A DNA stretch of 64,000 bases from Castellaniella sp. GTDB lineage: Bacteria; Pseudomonadota; Gammaproteobacteria; Burkholderiales; Burkholderiaceae_B. The stretch's first letter is position 1. Every line of letters starts with the position of its first letter. Below, in pieces: positions 50,965-58,609 of this stretch. The stretch is from NCBI RefSeq assembly GCF_034675845.1, contig NZ_JAUCCU010000001.1, positions 1,054,001-1,118,000 of the forward strand, read 5' to 3'. A program made the translations under genes and the position numbers. The notes under the pieces are model-generated. The model did no database searches. It was not told the origin of the DNA and saw nothing but the letters and a program-made list of their open reading frames with translations.

Positions 50965-52130
50965 TTGTTTTTCCACGCCTCCAAGTGATCCGCCCAATCC
51001 TGCATCATCGCTCTACGCTCATCAAAGTAAGTCGCATGGTTGTAGGCGCGGCGCACGTTATTCTGATCCGCATGGGCCAGCTGAGCTTCGATAGCATCCG
51101 GCCGGTATCCCATTTCATTCAATCGCGTGCTACCGGTTGTTCGGGTGGCATGCGGGCTATATACCCCGCTCCACCCTAGCACCTTCAAGGCCTGGCGCAA
51201 GGAGGCCACCGACATCGGCCCATTACGATTATCCCGGCCCGGGAAAAGGTTTCTGCGGCCGCCTGTCAGCATATGCAGTCCTTTGAGCATTTCCACTGCC
51301 TGGTTCGGCAAAGGCACGGTATGAGCTTTCTTGGCCTTCATCCGTCGTGCAGGAATGCTCCAGGTAGCTGCGGCTAGGTCAAACTCGGACCACTCCGCTT
51401 CAGCGGCCTCAGAAGGCCGTACCAGTGTCCACCACATCAGTTGCATGCAGTAGTTAACCTGAAAAGTGCAGCGGTGATTGTCAAAATCGCGCAGCAGCTT
51501 GCCGATCTGCTCGACCGTCAGCGCCGTTTTGTGCTGGGTTTTATTGACCGGGATTGCCTTGCGCACTGGCCAGACAGGATCCGTATCTGCACGCAAGGTC
51601 GCCACAGCGAACTCAAATACAGCCGACATTGTCCGCCGCGCCTCGGCCGCCACCGAGGGCGCTCCACGTTTCACTGTGGCCTGCAGAATGCCCAGAACAT
51701 GTGCCGGGGTAACATCGCGCACCGGCATCTTGCCGATACTCGGAAAGACGACGCGCGTCAGCATGTCCAAGCGTCGATCCTTGGTCACATCCTTCCAGTC
51801 TTTCGTCTGCAGCCATTCCCTGGCGACTGCTTCAAAGGTATTTTTCGCCTCGCTGGCCCGCCTGACGCGGTCGAGCTGCCGTTGCTGGGCGGGGTTGATA
51901 CCCTGCTTCACAAGCTTGCGCGCAGCTTCACAAAGCTCGCGAGCCTGGGATAGCGTCACTTCGGAATAATTGCCCAAGGCATACATGCTGGCCTTGCCAC
52001 TGAGGGTATAGCGATAGCGCCAAGCCTTTACGCCAGAGGGCTTGACCTCCAGATAGAGACCACGATGGTCATTGAGCCGATACAGCTTGTCCCGAGGCTT
52101 GGCATTGCGGCAATGCGCGTCCGTGAGCAT
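50961..52130 (-). CDS. int: P4-type tyrosine integrase of the genomic island
   Basis: This 389-residue protein has an N-terminal DUF4102/arm-binding domain (LYRLNDHRGLYLEVKPSGVKAW), a core-binding domain (NTFEAVAREWLQTKDWKDVT) and a catalytic domain with Arg in LVRPSEAAEAEW, HATRTTGSTRL (HxxR position) and LAHADQNNVRRAYN (His and Tyr nucleophile). All catalytic positions look intact. It lies at the right end of the island with its start facing the core gene ychF, the usual geometry with att just upstream of int. Confidence 0.95.
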   Translation of the reverse strand: MLTDAHCRNAKPRDKLYRLNDHRGLYLEVKPSGVKAWRYRYTLSGKASMYALGNYSEVTLSQARELCEAARKLVKQGINPAQQRQLDRVRRASEAKNTFEAVAREWLQTKDWKDVTKDRRLDMLTRVVFPSIGKMPVRDVTPAHVLGILQATVKRGAPSVAAEARRTMSAVFEFAVATLRADTDPVWPVRKAIPVNKTQHKTALTVEQIGKLLRDFDNHRCTFQVNYCMQLMWWTLVRPSEAAEAEWSEFDLAAATWSIPARRMKAKKAHTVPLPNQAVEMLKGLHMLTGGRRNLFPGRDNRNGPMSVASLRQALKVLGWSGVYSPHATRTTGSTRLNEMGYRPDAIEAQLAHADQNNVRRAYNHATYFDERRAMMQDWADHLEAWKNK

Positions 52131-52349
52131 GGTGTGCTACCTTTGAAAGCAGGGCAATTTCACCACTGTACTCATATCTTATGCTTACATCAACCACATG
52201 TACTCAGTTATGTACTCACAAAGCACTTAGTAACCACAGAAAGACACAGGAACAGATCGAAACCAAAAAACCGCGTATTCACACTGTTTTTCAGACGAAT
52301 TGATGCTTTCATCTTGCTCCAGGAAACCCCACGGAACCGACTATTCCGT
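52131..52349. other. Right boundary region of the island
   Basis: These 219 bases between the integrase start and the end of ychF hold three TGTACTCA or TGTACTC repeats (52167, 52199, 52211). These could be integrase-binding sites, and the island edge is expected here. No gene is supported, and no tRNA gene is adjacent. Confidence 0.55.
52199..52218. other. Putative right attachment-site repeat of the island
   Basis: TGTACTC-N7-TACTCA matches the motif at 28902-28921 in spacing and at 16 of 20 bases. It lies about 70 bases upstream of the integrase start. Confidence 0.45.
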
Positions 52350-53441
52350 CTAGACGTTAAACAGGAAATTCAGCACATCCCCGTCTTTAACAATATAGTC
52401 CTTGCCTTCAGCCCGCATTTTCCCGGCTTCCTTGGCGCCTTGTTCACCCTTATAAGCGATGAAGTCGTCAAAGGCGATGGTCTGGGCGCGGATGAAGCCG
52501 CGTTCAAAATCGGTGTGAATGACGCCAGCGGCCTGCGGGGCGGTGGCGCCGACGTGTACCGTCCAGGCGCGGACTTCTTTGACACCGGCAGTGAAGTAGG
52601 TCTGCAGGCCCAACAACTGGTAGCTGGCGCGGATGACGCGATCCAGGCCCGGTTCGGTCATGCCCATGTCTTCCAGGAAGACGGTTCTGTCGTCTTCGTC
52701 CAGATCGGCGATCTCGGCTTCGATGGCGGCGCACACGGCCACCACGGGAGCGTTTTCGGCGGCGGCGTAGTCCTGCACGACTTTCAGATGAGGGTTGTCC
52801 TGGAAACCATCGTCGCGCACGTTGGCGACATACATGGTGCGCTTGGCGGTGATGAAGCAGTAGCCGCGAATCAACGCCTGCTCGTCTTCGTCCAGCCCCA
52901 GGCTGCGCACGGATTTACCCGCGTCCAGCGCAGCGACCACGCGCTCCAGCAAGGCGGTTAGCTGGATGGCTTCCTTGTCGCCGGAATTGGCCAGTTTGCG
53001 ATTTTTCTGCAGGATTTTGTCGGCAGTTGCCAGGTCGGCCAGCGCGAGTTCGGTATTGATGACTTCGATGTCGGAGATCGGATCGATCCGACCGGCGACG
53101 TGCACCACGTTTTCGTCCTCGAAGCAGCGCACCACGTGCACAATGGCGTCTGTTTCGCGGATATTGGCCAGGAACTGATTGCCCAGGCCCTCGCCCTTCG
53201 AGGCCCCGGCCACCAAGCCGGCGATATCGACGAATTCGACCACGGCGGGCACGACACGCTCGGGTTTGACGATGGTGGACAACTGGGCCAGGCGGGGATC
53301 GGGCACCTCGACCACGCCGACATTGGGCTCGATGGTGCAGAAAGGGTAGTTTTCCGCCGCGATGCCAGCCTTGGTCAGGGCGTTAAACAGAGTGGATTTA
53401 CCGACGTTGGGCAGGCCAACGATGCCGCATTGCAGTGCCAT
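52350..53441 (-). CDS. ychF: YchF/OLA1-type redox-regulated ATPase
   Basis: This 363-residue Obg-related P-loop protein has GLPNVGKST (9-17), DIAGLVAGASKGEGLGNQFL and a C-terminal TGS domain (AGVIHTDFERGFIRAQTIAFDD). It hydrolyses ATP rather than GTP and associates with ribosomes; it is implicated in oxidative-stress responses. ATG 53441 opens MALQCGIVG. It is the first core gene right of the island. Confidence 0.96.
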   Translation of the reverse strand: MALQCGIVGLPNVGKSTLFNALTKAGIAAENYPFCTIEPNVGVVEVPDPRLAQLSTIVKPERVVPAVVEFVDIAGLVAGASKGEGLGNQFLANIRETDAIVHVVRCFEDENVVHVAGRIDPISDIEVINTELALADLATADKILQKNRKLANSGDKEAIQLTALLERVVAALDAGKSVRSLGLDEDEQALIRGYCFITAKRTMYVANVRDDGFQDNPHLKVVQDYAAAENAPVVAVCAAIEAEIADLDEDDRTVFLEDMGMTEPGLDRVIRASYQLLGLQTYFTAGVKEVRAWTVHVGATAPQAAGVIHTDFERGFIRAQTIAFDDFIAYKGEQGAKEAGKMRAEGKDYIVKDGDVLNFLFNV

Positions 53442-53539
53442 GGGGTTCCTGAAGGAAAATAAGATGAAAAATCAGGACGATATTGTAGCCCGGACCAGGA
53501 TTTGGCAGGCTGTTTGCTCTGATCCGGGACCGTCCGCTT

Positions 53540-54337
53540 TCAATACGCCGCCAGTTGGGGGGCAAAGTGCAGCACCAGGCCGATCAGCAGCAAAGGACCG
53601 CCATTGAAAATGGCATGCAGCGCCATCGAAGCCCCGATACCGCGCTTCACCCGAATCCAGCCCAACACCAGGCCGGTGACCCACTGCGGCAGCACCAGCA
53701 AAGACATCAGCACCAGATTGATGGACGTATGCCGGAAGTTATACAAATGCACCGCAGCAAAGGTCAGGGCGACCACATGAAATAACAGGGGATAGAGTCG
53801 GCGCACACGTCGACGCCAGCGCCAGGGCGTCACCCAAGCCGCCTGCCAGCGATAGCCAGCGGGATACCACTGAGGCGCCAGCGCCAGCAGCAAGGCCACC
53901 CCGGCCAACAAGATCGGCACAGGCCCCACCCCCTGGACCATGATCATGGCCATGATCGGGACAAACCACAGCAGCATGACAGGCCGCCGCAGCGCAAAAC
54001 GGAACGTGAGTTCTTCGACGATCGGCGCCCAGATCAGGGCGGTCAGCCAGGGCAGATTATGGATATCCAGGCGGTGTTGCGCCCCGGAGGCCTCGGCGGC
54101 GGACAACGCCAGCGGGGCAAAGACAAAAATATTGACCATCCACAGCAGGACCGCCCAGTGCACCAGCCGCCACAATGGCGCGTTCAAGGAAAAATCGACG
54201 CGAACGCCCGGCCCCAGGCGGTGCGCACCCAGCCGTGGCCCTGGTTTGGGGTGTACGACAAAACGCAGAAAATCCACGATTTCCTGCCCCATGGTGGGCA
54301 GGCCAGCAGGACGATTCAGCAAGGCCGATACAGTCAT
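53540..54337 (-). CDS. CPBP-family (Abi/CAAX-protease-like) membrane protein
   Basis: This 265-residue protein has about six or seven membrane helices and the CPBP motif EELTFRF (EExxxR) in APIVEELTFRFALRR, with a later HAVALTFAAVHLYNF-like segment (VALTFAAVHLYNF) and a C-terminal HAIFNGGPLLL carrying possible metal ligands. CPBP proteins are intramembrane glutamate-type proteases; the substrate is unknown. ATG 54337 has GGAGG six bases before it and is preferred over ATG 54343. It lies between ychF and pth in the same direction. Confidence 0.8.
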   Translation of the reverse strand: MTVSALLNRPAGLPTMGQEIVDFLRFVVHPKPGPRLGAHRLGPGVRVDFSLNAPLWRLVHWAVLLWMVNIFVFAPLALSAAEASGAQHRLDIHNLPWLTALIWAPIVEELTFRFALRRPVMLLWFVPIMAMIMVQGVGPVPILLAGVALLLALAPQWYPAGYRWQAAWVTPWRWRRRVRRLYPLLFHVVALTFAAVHLYNFRHTSINLVLMSLLVLPQWVTGLVLGWIRVKRGIGASMALHAIFNGGPLLLIGLVLHFAPQLAAY

Positions 54338-54469
54338 TGACATCCTCCGACGACAGCCTGTGGCCATCTGGACAAGCCTTCGCGGTGCGGGCTTCTGTGG
54401 GCCCGGGCGGTTTCTGGCAAGACATCATGCCACCGACCACGCCCGGGCGGCCACGGGCGATTTCCCGGA
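54338..54469. other. Short intergenic region between pth and CPBP gene
   Basis: These 132 bases hold no gene or strong hairpin that I can support; they contain the ribosome site of the CPBP gene. Confidence 0.5.
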
Positions 54470-55072
54470 TCAGGCTTCAGCGCGGTTGCCTTGGTGCAGG
54501 CGCTCGGTGACGCGATCGAATGCCCCATCCAGCAGCGCGGGAAGCTCGACCCGGCAACGGCGGATGACTTCGTCGATATCCGGCATCTCCTGTTGACGCG
54601 GCGGATGCAGCACAAAATTGACGACGGACTGCGCCAGCCCCAGGCTGCGCGGATGGCCGATGCCAATGCGCAAACGCCAGAATTTCGGCGTCCCCAGCAC
54701 GGCCTGGATATCGCGCAAGCCATTGTGTCCGGCATGACCGCCGCCGAACTTGAGCTTGACGGCACCGGGCAGCAAATCCAGTTCGTCGTGCAGAACCAGG
54801 ATTTCCTCGGGCTGCAACTTATAGAATCGCGCCAACGCACCCACCGCCTGGCCGGATTTATTCATGAAGGTAATGGGCTTGGCCAGGATGACCGCCTGCC
54901 CAGCATGACGCGCGCGCGCCACCGAGGCAAAGAACGACTTATCCAGCGTAAATCCGGCATGCAGATCATCGGCAAAATGATCGGCCAGCCAAAAGCCTGC
55001 GTTATGGCGAGTGGTTTCGTATTCGGGACCGGGATTGCCCAGGCCCACGATGAGACGGATGGGCGTGGTCAT
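54470..55072 (-). CDS. pth: Peptidyl-tRNA hydrolase
   Basis: This 200-residue esterase releases peptides from peptidyl-tRNA. Catalytic residues are visible in VGLGNPGPEYETTRHNAGF (Asn13 and His23), ITFMNKSGQAVG and VLHDELDL (Asp). ATG 55072 begins MTTPIRLIVGLGN. The order prs-rplY-pth on the same strand is a common bacterial cluster. Confidence 0.97.
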   Translation of the reverse strand: MTTPIRLIVGLGNPGPEYETTRHNAGFWLADHFADDLHAGFTLDKSFFASVARARHAGQAVILAKPITFMNKSGQAVGALARFYKLQPEEILVLHDELDLLPGAVKLKFGGGHAGHNGLRDIQAVLGTPKFWRLRIGIGHPRSLGLAQSVVNFVLHPPRQQEMPDIDEVIRRCRVELPALLDGAFDRVTERLHQGNRAEA

Positions 55073-55253
55073 CGAAGATAGTCAGGAAAGAATTTGGCGG
55101 CCTCCATCATACGACAAAGACCGGCAGGCACAGGCAGCGCGTCGCCCTGCGGATAATAAGCCAATGCCCATGGCTGAAGACAGATTCTGTCACCAGGCAC
55201 ATGGACATTGAAAGGCTTGGTGCCCCAATCAGGCACCAGGCGCAGGCTGAGGA
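55073..55253. other. Intergenic region between rplY and pth
   Basis: These 181 bases hold one hairpin, TGGTGCC-N7-GGCACCA (about 55219-55239), close after the rplY stop on the minus strand, without a T tract. No gene is seen. Confidence 0.5.
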
Positions 55254-55859
55254 TTACTCGGCAGCCGGGGTTTCGGCGGCGTCATCAGCGGCCGCGCCCT
55301 TGGGGGCGGCTGCCTGAGCCAGCAGCGGATTGACGTCATCGCCATGCGGCACGAACTTGACACCGATCGGCAGGGTGATGTCGGCCAGATGCACACGCGA
55401 ATTGCCGATCATATTGCCCAGATTGACTTCGATGAACTGGGGCAGATTGGCCGGCAGGCAGGTGATGCCGAGTTCGGTGGGGCCATGGGTAATGACCTGA
55501 CCAGCGAGCTTGACGGCAGGGCTTTGATCAGCGTTCAGGTAATGCACGGGGATTTTGGTGTTGACGGCCTGGGAGGCATCAACGCGCTGAAAATCCACAT
55601 GCAGGACTTGGGCCTTGTAGGGGTGCCATTGCACAGCACGCACCAACACGGGTTCGATCTTGCCGTCCAGGCTCATGTCCAGGATGGAAGCGTGGAATTC
55701 TTCCTTGTGCAGGGCATGGTAGATTTCGTTGTGATCGAGCTCGAGGTTGGCGGGGGCGGATTTGCCACCGTAAACGATGGCAGGCACCCGACCGGCGCGG
55801 CGCAGGCGGCGGCTCGCACTCGAACCCTGAACGCTACGCGAAGTGGCGGTGAATTTCAT
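55254..55859 (-). CDS. rplY: 50S ribosomal protein L25 (CTC form)
   Basis: This 201-residue protein has the L25 5S-rRNA-binding N-terminal domain (RRLRRAGRVPAIVYGG, FHASILDMSLDG) and the TL5/CTC C-terminal beta domain (NLPQFIEVNLGNMIGNSRVHLADI), with an Ala-rich acidic tail. ATG 55859 starts MKFTATSRSVQGSSASRRLR. It follows prs by 90 bases on the same strand. Confidence 0.96.
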   Translation of the reverse strand: MKFTATSRSVQGSSASRRLRRAGRVPAIVYGGKSAPANLELDHNEIYHALHKEEFHASILDMSLDGKIEPVLVRAVQWHPYKAQVLHVDFQRVDASQAVNTKIPVHYLNADQSPAVKLAGQVITHGPTELGITCLPANLPQFIEVNLGNMIGNSRVHLADITLPIGVKFVPHGDDVNPLLAQAAAPKGAAADDAAETPAAE

Positions 55860-55949
55860 GGAAAACTCCGGTATGGGGCCTATGGCCCCTGAATAACGCA
55901 GACTACGCTGCAAATCACCCCCCGCCGCGACCAGCAGAGGGCAGAAAAA

Positions 55950-56900
55950 TCAATCGGCGAACAGCGAACTGACGGATTCGGCCGTGGCGATACGCAAGAT
56001 GGTTTCACCCAGCAGCGAAGCACACGACAGCTGGCGGATCTTGGGGCACTGGCGGGCGGTATCGGACAGCGGGATCGTATCGGTGACGACCAGTTCGTCG
56101 AGCGCGGATTCGTTGATGCGCTGTACGGCTTCGCCCGACAGCACCGGGTGGGTGCAATAGGCATAGACCAAGCCCGCGCCACGGTCTTTCAGGGCTTGCG
56201 CGGCCTTGCACAAAGTGCCGGCGGTGTCGACCATGTCGTCCATGATCAGGCAGGTACGGCCATTGACATCGCCAATGATGTTCATGACTTCGGAGACATT
56301 GGCACGCGGGCGGCGCTTGTCAATGATCGCCAGATCGGATTCCAGCTGTTTGGCCAGCGCACGCGCACGCACCACGCCGCCGATATCCGGCGACACAACC
56401 ACCAGGTTCTGAAAGTTGCGGCTCCAGATGTCGCCCAGCAAGATCGGACCCGCGTAAATATTGTCCACCGGGATATCGAAGAAACCCTGGATTTGGTCGG
56501 CATGCAGATCCATCATCATGATGCGATCGACGCCGACGGACTGCAGCATATTGGCCACGACCTTGGCCGAGATGGAGACCCGCGCCGAGCGCGGCCGACG
56601 ATCCTGGCGGGCATAGCCGAAATATGGAATGGCGGCGGTGATGTTGCGTGCCGACGCACGGCGCAGCGCATCGACCATCACCATGATTTCCATCAGGTTG
56701 TCGTTGGTGGGGGCACAGGTGGGCTGCAGCACGAAAACGTCCTTTCCGCGGACGTTTTCATTGATTTCGACCATGACTTCGCCATCGGAGAAGCGACCGA
56801 CGGTCATCTTGCCCAGCGACATATCCAGATGATTGACTACATCCACCGCCAGCCTGGGATTGGCTGTACCGGTGAAAATCATGAATCTGTCTTGTGCCAT
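55950..56900 (-). CDS. prs: Ribose-phosphate pyrophosphokinase
   Basis: This 316-residue enzyme makes PRPP from ribose-5-phosphate and ATP. It shows the flexible loop YARQDRRPRSARVSISAK, the metal-binding MMDLHADQIQGFFDIPVDN and the PRPP loop IMDDMVDTAGTL. ATG 56900 begins MAQDRFMIFTG; the upstream ATG at 56921 is not conserved. It lies just downstream of tRNA-Gln, with which it may be co-transcribed. Confidence 0.97.
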   Translation of the reverse strand: MAQDRFMIFTGTANPRLAVDVVNHLDMSLGKMTVGRFSDGEVMVEINENVRGKDVFVLQPTCAPTNDNLMEIMVMVDALRRASARNITAAIPYFGYARQDRRPRSARVSISAKVVANMLQSVGVDRIMMMDLHADQIQGFFDIPVDNIYAGPILLGDIWSRNFQNLVVVSPDIGGVVRARALAKQLESDLAIIDKRRPRANVSEVMNIIGDVNGRTCLIMDDMVDTAGTLCKAAQALKDRGAGLVYAYCTHPVLSGEAVQRINESALDELVVTDTIPLSDTARQCPKIRQLSCASLLGETILRIATAESVSSLFAD

Positions 56901-56996
56901 GGTGCCGAGCCAATGTCTCAAATGACAAGGCTGTTGACGATTAGCCCCACACAGGGCATGTTCAACAGCCTGAATTGATGTTTGCGTATAAGCGAA

Positions 56997-57073
56997 TGGC
57001 TGGGGAAGAAGGATTCGAACCTTCGCATGCTGGAATCAAAATCCAGTGCCTTAACCAGCTTGGCGATTCCCCA
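56997..57073 (-). tRNA. tRNA-Gln (anticodon TTG)
   Basis: The minus strand gives a full cloverleaf. The acceptor is TGGGGAA with TTCCCCA, the anticodon stem-loop is CTGGATTTTGATTCCAG with TTG, the T arm is AAGGTTCGAATCCTT, and 3' CCA is encoded. The length is 77 bases. Its position between ispE and prs is typical of betaproteobacteria. Confidence 0.96.
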
Positions 57074-57074
57074 A

Positions 57075-58028
57075 CTAATCCATTACCCAATCCCGCAGTG
57101 GATGATCATCCAGCCCCTGGCATAGCCAACTGCCGTTGATGACCACATCGGGTAGGTCATGCATTTTACCGATTATCTGGTTTCTTTGCACCCGGGCAAG
57201 CCGCGCATCAGAAAAACCCACAAAAACACAAGACCCCGATCCCGTCATGCGTGCCGCCAGACCTGCCCCACGTAGCGTAGCCAATAACTGGTCTACCATG
57301 GGCTGCTGCCGACACACGACTGTTTCCAAGTCGTTGCGGCCAAATAAGCCGCTGTGTTGTGTTTGCCAATCAGCAAAGACCGAGATTTTTACCGATTCTG
57401 AATCTCTTGTCAAATCGGGGTCATTAAACACCGCCGCAGTCGAGACCGAAGCATCTGGGTGCATGACCAAATAGGCCTGTGGCGGCAAGGATATCGGGGC
57501 CAGATCCTCGCCTATCCCTTGGGCAAATGCGGCCTGTCCAAACACGAAAACGGGCACATCCGCCCCCAGCGGCAAGGCCAGACGCAGCAGCTCGGCGCGC
57601 CGCAGGCCAGTGCCCCACAGCCGATTCAGGGCAATCAAGGTGGTGGCCGCATCGCTGGACCCGCCCCCCAGGCCACCACCGGCAGGAATGACCTTGCGGT
57701 AACGGATGCGTGCCCCATACCGCGTACCCGTGGCTTGTTGCAGGGCGTGCGCCGCCCGCAAGACCAGATCCTGGGCTGCCGGCAGGCCCGCCAGTCCGTC
57801 GCCATCGCGCTGGATACTGCCATCCGGAGTGCGTTCGAAATCCAGGCGATCACACAGATCAATAAATCGAAAAACCGTCTGCAACTGGTGATAGCCATCC
57901 GGGCGGCGTCCCACCACGTGCAAAAAAAGATTCAACTTTGCCGGTGCGGGAACATCCAGCAGCGTGGTCAGAGGCAAACCGCCTGCGCCCGGAGGGGCCG
58001 ATGAGCCAGCCGAAGGGAAATCCACCAT
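57075..58028 (-). CDS. ispE: 4-diphosphocytidyl-2-C-methyl-D-erythritol kinase
   Basis: This 317-residue GHMP kinase acts in the non-mevalonate isoprenoid pathway. Motifs are PAKLNLFLHVVGRRPDGYH, IPAGGGLGGGSSDAA (ATP loop) and RMTGSGSCVFVGF. ATG 58028 overlaps the lolB stop by one base (TGATG), the better-supported start; a longer frame reaches 58061. About 25 extra residues precede the usual family start. The stop lies 1 base from the tRNA-Gln 5' end. Confidence 0.95.
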   Translation of the reverse strand: MVDFPSAGSSAPPGAGGLPLTTLLDVPAPAKLNLFLHVVGRRPDGYHQLQTVFRFIDLCDRLDFERTPDGSIQRDGDGLAGLPAAQDLVLRAAHALQQATGTRYGARIRYRKVIPAGGGLGGGSSDAATTLIALNRLWGTGLRRAELLRLALPLGADVPVFVFGQAAFAQGIGEDLAPISLPPQAYLVMHPDASVSTAAVFNDPDLTRDSESVKISVFADWQTQHSGLFGRNDLETVVCRQQPMVDQLLATLRGAGLAARMTGSGSCVFVGFSDARLARVQRNQIIGKMHDLPDVVINGSWLCQGLDDHPLRDWVMD

Positions 58029-58609
58029 CAGGGCCGGTCCATGATCAGTTGCAAACGCCATTGCCCCTGGGCATCCTGACGCAGCAGGCGCACCCGTCCC
58101 GGCCCTTGGTCGTCGTAATCGGACAGGCGGATTTCCCAGCCATCCTGCTGCAGGGTGGTCAAGCGGCCCTGGGCGTCACGCTGCATGGCCGTGGCAGGCG
58201 ACCCAGGGGTGGCCTGGCCCTGAATCCAGTACCGCAGGCCGGTGACCGGCATGGGATAGCCCCAAACCTGGGCCAGCAGCGTATCGGCACTGGCGGCAGA
58301 CGTTTGACTGCCATCGCTGCGCTCCAGCACCGCTTGACCCGGTATGACCTGTATACGGGCCAGCACACCGCCCAGAGGGCTGCTGAGGTCCAGGCGCAGC
58401 ACCCGACCATCATCGCGCCAGGAAAACCCGCCTTGGGCGGCATAAGGGGGCTGCGCCATGGGCTGCAGATTGACTGCAAAGCGGCCTACCCGATCAAAGG
58501 CCGTCCCCTGGCCCGCGATCCGGCTGGGGGTGGCGCAAGCCGCCAGCCAGAAGGCCAGACACAACACCAGCCACAGCCGAATGACGCGCAGGCCTTGGTA
58601 AAGGCTCAT
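58028..58609 (-). CDS. lolB: Outer-membrane lipoprotein LolB
   Basis: This 193-residue protein has a lipoprotein signal peptide with lipobox LAAC (LVLCLAFWLAACATPS), then the LolB beta fold (GRFAVNLQP, GGFSWRDDGRVLRLDLSSPLGG and LPVTG-like MPVTGLRYWIQGQ). LolB accepts lipoproteins from LolA and inserts them in the outer membrane. ATG 58609 overlaps the TPR gene stop (ATGA) and the stop overlaps ispE, so the TPR gene, lolB and ispE form one operon. Confidence 0.93.
   Translation of the reverse strand: MSLYQGLRVIRLWLVLCLAFWLAACATPSRIAGQGTAFDRVGRFAVNLQPMAQPPYAAQGGFSWRDDGRVLRLDLSSPLGGVLARIQVIPGQAVLERSDGSQTSAASADTLLAQVWGYPMPVTGLRYWIQGQATPGSPATAMQRDAQGRLTTLQQDGWEIRLSDYDDQGPGRVRLLRQDAQGQWRLQLIMDRP

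Noticed and set aside
28769..52349. CRISPR array in the defence island
   Set aside because: No regularly spaced direct repeats were seen; the repeats present are inverted or isolated.
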